From assembly GCF_028621715.1 (NCBI RefSeq), contig NZ_CP117466.1, forward strand, positions 1,126,501 to 1,190,500: a DNA stretch of 64,000 nucleotides, written 5' to 3'. The translations under genes were made by a program, and so were the position numbers. The stretch comes from Paracoccus marcusii (GTDB taxonomy: Bacteria > Pseudomonadota > Alphaproteobacteria > Rhodobacterales > Rhodobacteraceae). Position 1 is the stretch's first letter. Each line of letters begins with the position of its first letter. Below are positions 18,417-27,608 of this stretch, one piece after another. A model generated the notes under the pieces. The model did not search any database. It saw only the letters and a program-made list of their open reading frames with translations, and was not told the DNA's origin.

Positions 18417-18436
18417 CATTGTTGGGCTCGACAATG
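18417..18436. promoter_or_regulatory. Inverted repeat upstream of the osmoprotectant operon
   Basis: CATTGT (18417-18422) and ACAATG (18431-18436) are perfect inverted repeats separated by eight bases, 25 bases before the binding-protein start. It could be a repressor site or an mRNA hairpin. The rest of the 185-base gap (18393-18577) holds a larger inverted repeat, ATCCGG/CCGGAT and CGACCGG/CCGGTCG (18503-18547), possibly the end of the ygiC-ygiB transcript, but without a T run. Confidence 0.35.
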
Positions 18437-18577
18437 CAAATGCCCGCGCGGCGATTTGGTTCCGGCATGGATGGGTAGGATCCTGTCGTCCCGCCGATGG
18501 CGATCCGGCCGACCGGGGCTGGCCCGTGCCGCACCGGATGCCGGTCGTCCGCCTGTCACGGACGCGCCGGCCCGGCC

Positions 18578-19162
18578 TCAGCCGCCGATGCTGCGCCCCG
18601 CGCTGGACCCGCCGAACCCGCCGCGCGACGCGGCCGTGGCCCGCGTCATCGGCGCCTGGCCCGCGGTCGTGGCGGGCCGCGTGAAGTTCTGCGACGACAT
18701 CGACGCACGCCCGGCATTGCTGCCGAAATTGGTGGTGCCGGCGGCGTTGGTGAAGCCGCCCTGCGCATTGCGGTACATCGGCTGCGAGGCCGCCATCCCG
18801 CCACCCGCGCGACCCAGCATGCTGCCGATCAGATAGCCCGCCAGCAGCGGCATGAAGATGCTGCCCGACCCGCCCTGCGACACCTGCTGATCCTCGGACC
18901 CGCAATTGCCGGCACCGTGCTGCTCCTCGCAGACGGCCAGGCTGTCATAGCGGGGCGCGGCCTCGACATGCAGGGCCTCGGCCTCGGCAAAGGCCTGGCT
19001 GCACTGATCGGCAGTCACCAGGCCGCCGTTCACCGCCGCCGCCTGGCAGCTGGCAAGGTCAGGAAAGGCCTGCGCCTCGACCTGTTCGTCCCGGCAGCCC
19101 GCGACGGTGAAGGCGGCCGCCCCCAGAATGGTCAGGGCGACGGTCCGTGAACGTGTCCTCAT
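18578..19162 (-). CDS. ygiB: YgiB-like lipoprotein (DUF1190 / UPF0441)
   Basis: This 194-residue protein has a lipoprotein signal ending in TVAGC (Cys23). It matches the YgiB plan: two Cys-containing segments (LASCQAAAV, LAVCEEQHG), the glycine/membrane-like stretch FMPLLAGYLIGSMLGR and the C-terminal block RGGFGGSSAGRSIGG, where E. coli YgiB has a very similar end. The function is not established; E. coli YgiB has been linked to biofilm or envelope phenotypes. It follows a YgiC-like gene by 19 bases with AAGGAGGATTTCC before its ATG, so the two form an operon in the order ygiC-ygiB, the reverse of E. coli. Confidence 0.85.
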   Translation of the reverse strand: MRTRSRTVALTILGAAAFTVAGCRDEQVEAQAFPDLASCQAAAVNGGLVTADQCSQAFAEAEALHVEAAPRYDSLAVCEEQHGAGNCGSEDQQVSQGGSGSIFMPLLAGYLIGSMLGRAGGGMAASQPMYRNAQGGFTNAAGTTNFGSNAGRASMSSQNFTRPATTAGQAPMTRATAASRGGFGGSSAGRSIGG

Positions 19163-19181
19163 GGAAATCCTCCTTGGCGGG

Positions 19182-20408
19182 TCAGCCCGCGATGAAATGC
19201 GGCTTGAAGCGCGACAGGTCTTGGGTGATGCGGGCGCGATCCTCTCGGATGCCGATGCCGGCGCAGGCATCGCCCACGATCCAGGCACCGATGACCGGGC
19301 GGAAACCCTCGAATTCGGGCAGGGGGTGATAGGCCTGCACGATCCGCGCATGCCCGTCGTAATCGTGGTTGTCCGACGCCTCGGTGACCGCGCCGTTCTC
19401 GACGATGACGACGCCCGCGCCTTCGCGCGAGAAGATCGGCTTGACCACATGGGCGGCGCGGAACTGGTCGGCCACGCGCCCGAAGGCCTGGGCCACGGAC
19501 CGATCGGGCTGGCCGTTCTCGACCAGGGCGGGTGCCACGTCGTCGGCGAAGAAGGCGGGCAGCAGGTTCGGGTGACCCTCGAACATCTCCCACAGGACGG
19601 GCAGCAGGCCCTTGTTCGACACGACGGCCTTCCACGCGGGCTCGAGGAACATGCAGCCCGACCCCGCGATATGGCGGGCATAGTCGTCGGCCAGCAGGTC
19701 CTCCCACGGATACAGCTTGAAGAGCGTGCCGATCACCCGATCCTCGGCGTCCAGGAACTGGCCCTTCTTGCTGACGGCCAGCTTGTCCAGATCGGTGTAA
19801 TGCGCCCCCATCCCGGCCTCGCGCGCGGCCCAAGCCATCGATTCGACCGTGGCGTAATCCTCGGCGTTGTTCGCGACGGCGGTGAAGTGGATGTCGGTGT
19901 TCGGCGCGAACAGCTCGCGGAACCGCTCGACCAGCGCTTCGTGGATGCCGTTGAACTGGTCGGCCCCCGTGGGCAGGTGTCCCGCCGCCAACTGATCCTC
20001 CAGCCACTGCCACTGGAAGGCCGCCGATTCATACAGCGAGGTCGGCGTGTCGGCGTTGTATTCCAGCAGCTTGGCCGGACCGGTGCCGTCATAGACCAGA
20101 TCCATCCGCCCATAGATCGCGGGCTCGGACCGCGCCCAGCTGTCGGCGATCAGCGCGTGATGCGCCTGCGGGATGCCCAGACGCGTCATCAGCGCGGGGT
20201 CGGCCACGATGCGGTCGACCGCCTGACGCACCATCGCGTGCAGTTCGGTCGCGGGGCCTTCCAGGTCGTCTTCGATCTGGGCCAGCGTGAACTGATAGGC
20301 GGTGGTTTCGTCCCAATATGGCTCGCCATGCATATGGGCGAAGGTGAAGCCGACATCGGCGGCCTTGGCGGCCAGGTCGGGGCGTTCGGGAAGGGTGATC
20401 TTGCGCAT
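19182..20408 (-). CDS. ygiC: YgiC-like glutathionylspermidine synthase-family ligase
   Basis: This 408-residue protein is an ATP-grasp ligase related to the synthetase half of glutathionylspermidine synthase, without the amidase half, as in E. coli YgiC. Characteristic segments are MHGEPYWDE near the N-terminus, MDLVYDGTGPAKLLEYNADTPT, KPIFSREGAGV and GIREDRARITQDLSRF at the C-terminus. The real substrate of YgiC-type enzymes is not established; an amine-to-peptide ligation is inferred from the fold. The start at 20408 (MRKITLPERPD) is chosen by alignment in memory with the family; its ribosome binding site is weak. Confidence 0.85.
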   Translation of the reverse strand: MRKITLPERPDLAAKAADVGFTFAHMHGEPYWDETTAYQFTLAQIEDDLEGPATELHAMVRQAVDRIVADPALMTRLGIPQAHHALIADSWARSEPAIYGRMDLVYDGTGPAKLLEYNADTPTSLYESAAFQWQWLEDQLAAGHLPTGADQFNGIHEALVERFRELFAPNTDIHFTAVANNAEDYATVESMAWAAREAGMGAHYTDLDKLAVSKKGQFLDAEDRVIGTLFKLYPWEDLLADDYARHIAGSGCMFLEPAWKAVVSNKGLLPVLWEMFEGHPNLLPAFFADDVAPALVENGQPDRSVAQAFGRVADQFRAAHVVKPIFSREGAGVVIVENGAVTEASDNHDYDGHARIVQAYHPLPEFEGFRPVIGAWIVGDACAGIGIREDRARITQDLSRFKPHFIAG

Positions 20409-20534
20409 GCCCAAGATGTAGTCGCTGCGTGCCGCGAGGACCAGTGCCCCGGATGTCGCGCGCGGGTGAAATCCCCGGCATCCGCCACGGCGATCGCCGC
20501 GGGCGGCCGGTGATCTGCAGATCGGAGGATACAG

Positions 20535-20610
20535 TGGTGAGCCCAACAGGATTCGAACCTGTGACCCACTGATTAAAAGTCAGTTGCTCTACCAACTGAG
20601 CTATGGGCCC
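20535..20610 (-). tRNA. tRNA-Lys (anticodon TTT)
   Basis: The minus strand from 20610 folds as a complete 76-base tRNA with an encoded CCA. The acceptor stem pairs GGGCCCA with TGGGCTC (one G-U). The D loop contains AGCTCAGTTGGTAGAGC. The anticodon arm is CTGACTTTTAATCAG with TTT, and the T arm contains GGTTCGAATCC. It lies between the ygiC-like gene and dapF. Confidence 0.97.
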
Positions 20611-20705
20611 ATCACGAGGCGGTTCCTAGGGGGGGTGGCCGGTGGCGTCAAGCAGAAAAATCAACCCATCTGGCGGAATCCGTCCGTGCGGCCTATATCG
20701 CGGCC

Positions 20706-21533
20706 ATGACGCATTCTCATTCGACCGGGCTGCCCTTCCTCAAGATGCACGGGCTGGGCAACGACTTTGTGGTACTGGATCTGCGCGGCGGGTTGGCCCG
20801 GCCGGACGCGGGCCTTGTCGCGCGCATCGCGGACCGCCATCGCGGCGTGGGTTTCGACCAGCTGGCCGGGGTCGAGGATTGCTGTGACGCGGATGCGCGC
20901 CTGGTGTTCTGGAACGCGGACGGGTCGCTGTCGTCCGCCTGCGGCAATGCGACGCGCTGCATCGCGCGCTGGCTGATGGACCAGACCGGGGCGGCGTCGC
21001 TGCGCCTGCGGACCGATCACGGCATGCTGCTGGCCGAGGACGCGGGCGGCGGGCTGACCCGTGTCAACATGGGGCCGCCGGTTCTGGAGTGGCGCGCGAT
21101 CCCCTTGGCGCGGGACGTGGACATCGATCATCTGCCCATCGCGGGTGATCCGGTGGCGACCGGCATGGGCAATCCGCATGTGACCTTCTTCGTGGATGAC
21201 GCCGATGCCGTCGATCTGGACCGTTTCGGGTCCGAGCATGAGCATCACTCGCTGTATCCGCAGCGCACCAATGTCGAGGTCGTGCAGGTCCTGTCGCGCG
21301 ACGCGATCCGGCTGCGCATCTGGGAACGCGGGACGGGGCCGACGCTGGCCTCGGGCTCGTGCTCCTGCGCGGCGGTTGTGGCGGCGGCGCGGCGCGGGCT
21401 GACCGAGCGGCGCGTGACGGTGCATGTGCCGGGCGGGCAGCTGTTGATCGACTGGCGCGAGGATGGCGTCTGGATGGAGGGGCCGACCGCCATCGTCTTC
21501 GAGGGGTGCCTGACGCCTGCGTGGCTGGCATGA
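20706..21533 (+). CDS. dapF: Diaminopimelate epimerase DapF (variant active site)
   Basis: DapF interconverts LL- and meso-diaminopimelate for lysine and peptidoglycan synthesis. The 275-residue protein has the family start FLKMHGLGNDFVVLD, the first catalytic Cys79 in SACGNATRC and the second-site segment ERGTGPTLASGSCSCAA. The canonical second motif is ACGSGACA, so the usual catalytic Cys is Ser216 here, with Cys219 and Cys221 nearby. Whether one of these replaces it is unknown. The stop overlaps the mtaB start by four bases. A tRNA-Lys is divergent upstream. Confidence 0.88.
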   Translation: MTHSHSTGLPFLKMHGLGNDFVVLDLRGGLARPDAGLVARIADRHRGVGFDQLAGVEDCCDADARLVFWNADGSLSSACGNATRCIARWLMDQTGAASLRLRTDHGMLLAEDAGGGLTRVNMGPPVLEWRAIPLARDVDIDHLPIAGDPVATGMGNPHVTFFVDDADAVDLDRFGSEHEHHSLYPQRTNVEVVQVLSRDAIRLRIWERGTGPTLASGSCSCAAVVAAARRGLTERRVTVHVPGGQLLIDWREDGVWMEGPTAIVFEGCLTPAWLA

Positions 21534-22783
21534 GCGCGCCGGTCTTTTCCACCCTGGGCTGTCGCCTGAACGCCTATGAGACCGAGGCCATGCGCGAGAT
21601 GGCCGAGGCCGCGGGCCTGTCCGGCGCGGTCGTGGTCAACACCTGCGCCGTGACCGCCGAAGCCGTCCGCAAGGCCCGCCAAGAGATCCGCCGCCTGTCG
21701 CGCGAGAATCCCGGCGTGCCGGTCATCGTCACCGGCTGTGCCGCCCAGACCGAACCCGAAACCTTTGCCGCCATGCCAGAGGTCACCAAGGTCATCGGCA
21801 ACCATGAGAAGATGCAGCCCGCCACCTGGGCGTCCCTGCGCGCCCCCGACCTGATCGGCGAGACCGAGAAGGTGGTCGTGGACGACATCATGTCGGTGCG
21901 GGAAACCGCGGGCCACCTGATCGACGGGTTCGGGCGGCACCGGGCCTATGTGCAGGTCCAGAACGGCTGCGATCACCGCTGTACCTTCTGCATCATCCCC
22001 TATGGCCGCGGCAATTCGCGGTCGGTGCCCGCAGGTGTGGTGGTCGAGCAGATCAAGCGTCTGGTCGGGCGCAGCTTTAACGAAGTCGTGCTGACCGGGG
22101 TGGACCTGACCAGCTGGGGCGCGGACCTGCCGGGCACGCCGCGGCTTGGCGATCTGGTCATGCGCATCCTGCGGCTGGTGCCGGACCTGCCGCGCCTGCG
22201 GATCAGCTCAATCGATTCGATCGAGGCGGACGAGAACCTGATGCTGGCCATCGCGACCGAACCGCGCCTGATGCCGCATCTGCACCTGTCGCTGCAGGCC
22301 GGCGACGACATGATCCTGAAGCGGATGAAGCGCCGCCACCTGCGCGACGATGCCATCGCCTTCTGCGAGGAGGCGCGGCGGCTGCGTCCCGACATGGTCT
22401 TCGGCGCCGACATCATCGCCGGCTTTCCGACCGAAACCGAGGCGATGTTCGACAATTCGCTGAAGCTCGTTCAGGATTGCGGCCTGACCTTCCTGCATGT
22501 CTTCCCCTATTCGGCGCGCAAGGGCACGCCCGCGGCGCGCATGCCCGCCGTGCCCGGTCCCGCGATCCGCGACCGGGCCGCGCGGCTGCGGGCGGCGGGC
22601 GATGCGGCCTTGCGCACGCATCTGGAGGCGCAGGTCGGGGTTGCGCACCGGGTGCTGACCGAAGGGCCGCGCCTTGGCCGGACCGAACAGTTCACCGAAG
22701 TCGCCTTTGACAGCGACCAGCCCGAAGGGGCGCTGATGACCCTGACCGTCGCGGGGCATGACGGGCAACGGCTGACGGTCTGA
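21530..22783 (+). CDS. mtaB: tRNA N6-threonylcarbamoyladenosine(37) methylthiotransferase MtaB
   Basis: MtaB is a radical-SAM enzyme that methylthiolates t6A37 in tRNA to give ms2t6A. The 417-residue protein has an N-terminal UPF0004 domain with three cluster cysteines (in TLGCRLNAYE, VNTCAVT and VTGCAAQ) and a radical-SAM core with Cys147, Cys151 and Cys154 in GCDHRCTFCIIPYGRG. The phrasing GCRLNAYE and the length fit MtaB rather than MiaB. The C-terminal TRAM region is present but short. It is coupled to dapF by ATGA. Confidence 0.92.
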   Translation: MSAPVFSTLGCRLNAYETEAMREMAEAAGLSGAVVVNTCAVTAEAVRKARQEIRRLSRENPGVPVIVTGCAAQTEPETFAAMPEVTKVIGNHEKMQPATWASLRAPDLIGETEKVVVDDIMSVRETAGHLIDGFGRHRAYVQVQNGCDHRCTFCIIPYGRGNSRSVPAGVVVEQIKRLVGRSFNEVVLTGVDLTSWGADLPGTPRLGDLVMRILRLVPDLPRLRISSIDSIEADENLMLAIATEPRLMPHLHLSLQAGDDMILKRMKRRHLRDDAIAFCEEARRLRPDMVFGADIIAGFPTETEAMFDNSLKLVQDCGLTFLHVFPYSARKGTPAARMPAVPGPAIRDRAARLRAAGDAALRTHLEAQVGVAHRVLTEGPRLGRTEQFTEVAFDSDQPEGALMTLTVAGHDGQRLTV

Positions 22784-22796
22784 CAGGGGGGTGCAT

Positions 22797-22838
22797 GGGG
22801 GCGCTGCCCCCGCCCTGCGGGCTCCCTCGGGGTATTTT
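22797..22838. repeat. Palindromic GC-rich intergenic element
   Basis: GGGGGC-GCT-GCCCCC (22797-22811) is followed by a second small hairpin GCCC-TGC-GGGC (22812-22822), then CTCCCTCGGGG and TATTTT. It fills much of the gap after mtaB. The layout resembles repeated extragenic palindromes that I recall from Rhodobacteraceae genomes; it may also end the dapF-mtaB transcript, since four T follow. Confidence 0.5.
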
Positions 22839-22906
22839 CACAACGGAGAAATGGCGGGTTGCCGGGATGCGCGGGGGCTTCTAGCCTGCCCCTTCGGAGG
22901 AGATGA

Positions 22907-23818
22907 ATGACCGTGATCCTGTATTCCCATGACAGCGCCCGCCGCCACGTGACGCCCGATGGCCACCCCGAGCAGGTGGCACGACATGATGCCGTGATGG
23001 CGGCGCTGGAGGGGCTGGCGCTGGACCGGCGCGAGGCGCCCGTGGCGGAGGATGCCGAGGTGCTGCGCTGTCATCCCGTCCGCTATCTGCAGGGCCTGCG
23101 CGATGCAATGCCGCAGACGGGGACCCGCCAGATCGACGCGGACACGCATCTGTCGCCCGGCAGCCTGGAGCCTGCGCTGCGTGCCGTGGGTGGGGCCTGT
23201 GCGGCGGTGGACGCTGTTCTTGCCGAAGAGGCGCGGCGGGCCTTCGTCGCCCTGCGCCCGCCGGGGCACCATGCCGAGGCCGAGGTCTCGATGGGGTTCT
23301 GCCTGTTCGGCACTGTGGCGATCGCGGCGAAACGCGCGCTGGATCATCACGGGCTGGAGCGGGTGGCGGTCCTGGATTTCGACGTGCATCACGGCAACGG
23401 CACGCAGGCCCTGCTGTGGGACGAGGCGCGGGTGCTGTTCGTCAGCAGCCAGCAGTTTCCCCTGTGGCCGGGCACCGGGGCCGCGTCCGAGCGTGGCGCG
23501 CATGGGCAGGTGGTGAACCTGCCGCTGCCGCCCGGATCGGACGGGGCGCTGGCTTTGTCGGAATGGCGGGGCGCGCTGGACCGGATGCGGGAGTTTTCGC
23601 CGCAGCTGGTGCTGATTTCCGCCGGCTTTGATGCCCATCGCGACGATCCGCTGGCGCAGCTGGAATGGGACGACGACGATTATGCCGCCCTGACACGCGC
23701 GATCCTGGACGCGGCGGGAAAGGCCCCGGTGGTATCCTGCCTGGAAGGTGGTTATGACCTTCGGGCCTTGGGTCGCAGCGTGCGGGCCCATGTCGATGTG
23801 CTGATGGAGGCCGACTGA
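22907..23818 (+). CDS. Histone deacetylase-family amidohydrolase
   Basis: This 303-residue enzyme belongs to the zinc-dependent HDAC / acetoin utilisation / acetylpolyamine amidohydrolase superfamily (bacterial class II-like). Visible motifs are RPPGHHAEAEVSMGFC with the His pair, DFDVHHGNGTQ with metal-binding Asp and His, SAGFDAHRDDPL with a metal-binding Asp and CLEGGYD. It probably removes acetyl groups from a small amine or protein lysine; the substrate is unknown. GGAGGAGATGA precedes the start, and its stop shares one base with the xseB start. Confidence 0.88.
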   Translation: MTVILYSHDSARRHVTPDGHPEQVARHDAVMAALEGLALDRREAPVAEDAEVLRCHPVRYLQGLRDAMPQTGTRQIDADTHLSPGSLEPALRAVGGACAAVDAVLAEEARRAFVALRPPGHHAEAEVSMGFCLFGTVAIAAKRALDHHGLERVAVLDFDVHHGNGTQALLWDEARVLFVSSQQFPLWPGTGAASERGAHGQVVNLPLPPGSDGALALSEWRGALDRMREFSPQLVLISAGFDAHRDDPLAQLEWDDDDYAALTRAILDAAGKAPVVSCLEGGYDLRALGRSVRAHVDVLMEAD

Positions 23819-24054
23819 TGAGCGATATCACCACCCTCTCGTTCGAGGAGGCCATGCGCGAGCTGGAGGCCACGGTCGGCAAGCTGGAGACCGGAGAGGC
23901 GACGCTGGAGGAATCGATCGCGCTGTACGAACGCGGCGCCGCCCTGCGTGCGCATTGCGAGGCCCGCCTGCGCGAGGCCGAGGAGCGGGTCGAGAAGATC
24001 ACCCTGGCCGCCAACGGCCAGCCTGCCGGCACCACCCCCGTCGAGGGCCTGTGA
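23818..24054 (+). CDS. xseB: Exodeoxyribonuclease VII small subunit XseB
   Basis: XseB is the small subunit of exonuclease VII, which degrades single-stranded DNA. The 78-residue helical protein has the family pattern SFEEAMRELEATVGKLETGE followed by the ALYERG region, and it is normal length. The xseA gene is not in the window. It overlaps both neighbours by one base (TGATG), as part of the HDAC-xseB-ispA-dxs transcript. The xseB-ispA-dxs order is common in Proteobacteria. Confidence 0.94.
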   Translation: MSDITTLSFEEAMRELEATVGKLETGEATLEESIALYERGAALRAHCEARLREAEERVEKITLAANGQPAGTTPVEGL

Positions 24055-24917
24055 TGCAGGACCGCCTTGCACGTGTCCGCACCGAGGTTCAGGCCGAGCT
24101 GGATCGCGCCATCACGGCGCTGCCGCCCGGCGATCTGCGCGATGCGATGGCCTATGCGGTCAACGGCGGCAAGCGCCTGCGCGCCTTTCTGGTGATGGAA
24201 TCGGCGCGCCTGCATGGGGTGTCCGACGATGCCGCCCTGCCGGTCGCGGCGGCGGTCGAGGCGCTGCATGCCTATAGCCTGGTCCATGACGACCTGCCGG
24301 CGATGGACGACGACGACCTGCGGCGCGGTCAGCCGACCGTCCATGTCAAATGGACCGATGCGACCGCGATTCTGGCGGGCGACGCGCTGCAGACGCTGGC
24401 GTTTCAGCTGTTGACCGATCCGCGCATCGGCGCGCCCGAAGCGCAGGTGCGGCTGGTGTCCGCGCTGGCGCAGGCATCGGGGGCGGCGGGCATGGTCTGG
24501 GGGCAGGCGTTGGACATCGCCGCCGAAACCGCGGGCACGCCGCTGGACCTGGACGCGATCACCGAATTGCAGGGTGGCAAGACCGGCGCGCTGATCCGCT
24601 TTGCCGCGACCGCAGGGCCGCTGATCGCGGGCGACGATCCCGCGGCGCTGGACCGCTATGCGATGGCCCTGGGCCTGGCCTTCCAGATCGCCGACGACAT
24701 CCTGGACGTGACCGGCGATGAGGCCGTGACCGGCAAGCGCGTCGGCAAGGATGCCGGGGCCGGCAAGGCGACCTTCGTGTCGCTGCTGGGCCTGGACGGC
24801 GCACAGGCCGAGGCGCGGCGTCGTGTCGCCATGGGAACCGATGCGCTGTCGCACTATGGTGATGCTGCCGGGAACTTGCACGATCTCGCGCGTTTCGTTA
24901 TCGAGCGCGACACTTGA
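24054..24917 (+). CDS. ispA: Farnesyl/geranyl diphosphate synthase IspA
   Basis: IspA condenses IPP with DMAPP and GPP to make farnesyl diphosphate for quinones, undecaprenol and carotenoids. The 287-residue protein shows the first aspartate-rich motif in [16 protein letters not shown], the GGKRLR substrate motif and the second aspartate motif in [13 protein letters not shown]. Length fits the short-chain bacterial FPP synthase group. It shares one base with xseB and is followed by dxs after 26 bases. Confidence 0.94.
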   Translation: MQDRLARVRTEVQAELDRAITALPPGDLRDAMAYAVNGGKRLRAFLVMESARLHGVSDDAALPVAAAVEALHAYSLVHDDLPAMDDDDLRRGQPTVHVKWTDATAILAGDALQTLAFQLLTDPRIGAPEAQVRLVSALAQASGAAGMVWGQALDIAAETAGTPLDLDAITELQGGKTGALIRFAATAGPLIAGDDPAALDRYAMALGLAFQIADDILDVTGDEAVTGKRVGKDAGAGKATFVSLLGLDGAQAEARRRVAMGTDALSHYGDAAGNLHDLARFVIERDT

Positions 24918-24943
24918 ACGCCCGCCCCGGAGGAGGGCCAGCC

Positions 24944-26869
24944 ATGACCGATCGACCCAAGACGCCGATTCTGGACCGCGTTAGCCTGCCGTCGGATCTG
25001 AAGACCCTGACCGACGCGCAACTGCGCCAGCTTGCCGACGAGCTGCGGGCCGAGACCATCAGCGCCGTCAGCGTGACCGGCGGCCATCTGGGCGCGGGCC
25101 TGGGCGTGGTCGAACTGACCGTGGCCCTGCACGCTGTCTTCGATACGCCGCGCGACAAGCTGATCTGGGACGTGGGGCATCAGTGCTATCCGCACAAGAT
25201 CCTGACCGGGCGGCGCGACCGCATCCGCACGCTGCGCATGGGCGGGGGCCTTGCGGGCTTCACCAAGCGCGCGGAAAGCCCCTATGACCCGTTCGGGGCG
25301 GGGCATTCGTCGACCTCGATCAGCGCGGCCTTGGGTTTCGCGATGGCGCGGGAACTGGGCGGCGACCCGGGCGATGCGATCGCCGTCATCGGCGACGGCG
25401 CCATGAGCGCCGGCATGGCTTATGAGGCGCTGAACAATGCGGGCCATGAGGGCAAGCGCCTGTTCGTGGTCCTGAACGACAACGAGATGTCCATTGCGCC
25501 CCCAGTCGGCGCGATGTCCTCCTATCTGACGCGCCTTTATGCGGGCGGGCCGTTCCAGGAGCTGAAGGCGGTGGCCAAGGGCGCCGTCGGCATGCTGCCG
25601 GACGCCCTGCAGGAGGGCGCGCGCCGCGCCAAGGAGATGCTGAAGGGCATGGCCGTGGGCGGCACCCTGTTCGAAGAGCTGGGCTTTTCCTACATCGGGC
25701 CGGTCGACGGTCACGACATGGAACAGCTGCTGCCCCTGCTGCGCACCGTGCGGGCACGGGCTGACGGTCCGGTCCTGATCCACGTCGTGACCAAGAAGGG
25801 CAAGGGTTATGCCCCGGCCGAGGCGGCCGCGGACAAGGGCCATGCCACTGCCAAGTTCGACGTGATCACCGGCGTGCAGGCCAAGGCGAAATCGAACGCG
25901 CCCAGCTATACCGCGGTCTTCGCGCAGGCGCTGATCGATCAGGCGGGCCGCGACGATCGCATCCTGGGGGTGACCGCCGCGATGCCGGACGGGACCGGCC
26001 TCAAGCAGTTCGCGCAGCGCTTTCCGCGCCGCTGCTTCGACGTGGGCATCGCCGAACAGCATGCCGTGACCTTTGCCGCCGGTCTGGCCGCGGGAGGCAT
26101 GAAGCCTTTCGTCGCGATCTATTCGACCTTTCTGCAGCGCGGCTATGACCAGATCGTGCATGACGTCGCGGTCCAGAACCTGCCCGTCCGGTTCGCCGTC
26201 GACCGTGCCGGGCTGGTGGGCCAGGACGGTCCGACCCATTCCGGCGCCTATGACACCGCCTTCCTGGCCAATCTGCCTGGATTTGTCGTCATGGCCGCCG
26301 CGGACGAGGCCGAACTGGTCCACATGGTCGCCACGGCCGCCGCACATGACAGCGGCCCCATCGCCTTCCGCTTTCCGCGCGGAGAGGGCACCGGGGTCGA
26401 GATGCCCGAGGGCGGGCAGGTCCTGCCCATCGGCAAGGGCCGCATGATCGCGGAGGGCAAGGGCGTCGCCATCCTGTCCTTCGGCACGCGCCTGTCCGAG
26501 GTGATGACCGCGCGCGAGGCGCTGATGGCGCGGGGCATCACGCCCACGGTCGCCGACGCGCGCTTTGCCAAGCCGCTGGATCGTGACCTGATCCTGGCCC
26601 TAGCCCGCGATCACGAGGCGCTGATCACCATCGAGGAGGGCGCCGTCGGCGGTTTCGGCAGCCATGTCGCCCATCTGCTGGCCGAGGAGGGCGCCTTCGA
26701 CAAGGGGCTGCGCTTCCGGTCGATGGTCCTGCCGGATGCGTTCGTCGACCACGACGCGCCGCGGGCGATGTATGACAGCAGCTGCCTGAACGCCCAGCAT
26801 ATCGAGGACAAGGTCCTCTCCGTGATGGGTGTCCAGTCGCTGGCGGCGCGGCGCACCGACCGCGCTTGA
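24944..26869 (+). CDS. dxs: 1-deoxy-D-xylulose-5-phosphate synthase Dxs
   Basis: Dxs joins pyruvate and glyceraldehyde-3-phosphate with thiamine diphosphate, the first step of the MEP isoprenoid pathway. The 641-residue protein has the thiamine motif in [31 protein letters not shown] at the N-terminus and [16 protein letters not shown] with the catalytic Glu. The ATG at 24944 follows GGAGGAGGGCCAGCC; an in-frame TTG ten codons upstream is unlikely. A hairpin follows the stop. Confidence 0.96.
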   Translation: MTDRPKTPILDRVSLPSDLKTLTDAQLRQLADELRAETISAVSVTGGHLGAGLGVVELTVALHAVFDTPRDKLIWDVGHQCYPHKILTGRRDRIRTLRMGGGLAGFTKRAESPYDPFGAGHSSTSISAALGFAMARELGGDPGDAIAVIGDGAMSAGMAYEALNNAGHEGKRLFVVLNDNEMSIAPPVGAMSSYLTRLYAGGPFQELKAVAKGAVGMLPDALQEGARRAKEMLKGMAVGGTLFEELGFSYIGPVDGHDMEQLLPLLRTVRARADGPVLIHVVTKKGKGYAPAEAAADKGHATAKFDVITGVQAKAKSNAPSYTAVFAQALIDQAGRDDRILGVTAAMPDGTGLKQFAQRFPRRCFDVGIAEQHAVTFAAGLAAGGMKPFVAIYSTFLQRGYDQIVHDVAVQNLPVRFAVDRAGLVGQDGPTHSGAYDTAFLANLPGFVVMAAADEAELVHMVATAAAHDSGPIAFRFPRGEGTGVEMPEGGQVLPIGKGRMIAEGKGVAILSFGTRLSEVMTAREALMARGITPTVADARFAKPLDRDLILALARDHEALITIEEGAVGGFGSHVAHLLAEEGAFDKGLRFRSMVLPDAFVDHDAPRAMYDSSCLNAQHIEDKVLSVMGVQSLAARRTDRA

Positions 26870-26877
26870 TTGGTGTC

Positions 26878-26903
26878 GGCTGATCCCCTGAGGGGGGTCA
26901 GCC
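26878..26903. terminator. Hairpin between the converging dxs and fliP genes
   Basis: GGCTGATCCCC and GGGGGTCAGCC form an 11-pair stem (one G-U) with a short loop. No T run follows on either strand, so termination would be weak or Rho-assisted. It includes the last codons of fliP. Confidence 0.5.
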
Positions 26904-27608
26904 GGGCGCATAGCTGCGCACCAGCGCGCCCGCGATCATTCCCCATCCGTCCACGACCACGAAGAACGCCAGCTTGAAGGGCAGCGACACCACCACCGGG
27001 GGCAGCATCATCATGCCCATCGACATCAGCACGGCCGCCACGACCAGGTCGATGATCAGGAAGGGCAGGGCGATCAGGAACCCGATCTCGAATGCGCGCT
27101 GGATCTCGGACAGCATGAAGGACGGGATCAGCACCGACAGGCGGTCTGCGGGGCCGGTGCCGGGCGCGATCTCGGCCAGGTTGGCCAAGGTGTCGGGGTC
27201 GGTGCGGGCCGCCATGAACCCCTCGAACGGCACGATGCCGCGCTGGAAAGCCTCGGCGATGCCGATCTGACCCTGTTGCAGGGGCAGCCCCGCGACGGTC
27301 CAGGCCTCGCGCAGGACCGGGTCCATGATGAACCAGGTCAGAAAGATCGCTAGGCTGACGATCAGCATGTTCGGCGGGGATTGCTGCAGGCCGATCGACT
27401 GGCGCAAAATCGACAGGACCGTCACGATGAACGGGAACGCGGTCACCATGATCGCGATGCCCGGTGCCAGCGACAGCGCCGTCAGCACCAGGACCAGCAT
27501 CACCGCATTGTCGCCCAGCCCGGCGCCCAGGGCGCCGCCCAGGTCCTGCGCCCACAGGGGCGAGGGCAGCAGGGCCGCGACCGCGACAAGGGCCGCGGCG
27601 CGGATCAC
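26898..27608 (-). CDS. fliP: Flagellar biosynthesis protein FliP
   Basis: FliP is the main pore-forming subunit of the flagellar type III export gate in the inner membrane. The 236-residue protein has an N-terminal signal-like segment (to about residue 20), several membrane helices and the family blocks FPFIVTVLSILRQSIGLQQSP and LIPSFMLSEIQRAFEIGF. I chose the GTG at 27608 because it overlaps the fliN stop as GTGA; an ATG 11 codons upstream is the alternative. It is the last gene of the fliF-fliH-fliN-fliP operon. Confidence 0.94.
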   Translation of the reverse strand: MIRAAALVAVAALLPSPLWAQDLGGALGAGLGDNAVMLVLVLTALSLAPGIAIMVTAFPFIVTVLSILRQSIGLQQSPPNMLIVSLAIFLTWFIMDPVLREAWTVAGLPLQQGQIGIAEAFQRGIVPFEGFMAARTDPDTLANLAEIAPGTGPADRLSVLIPSFMLSEIQRAFEIGFLIALPFLIIDLVVAAVLMSMGMMMLPPVVVSLPFKLAFFVVVDGWGMIAGALVRSYAPG

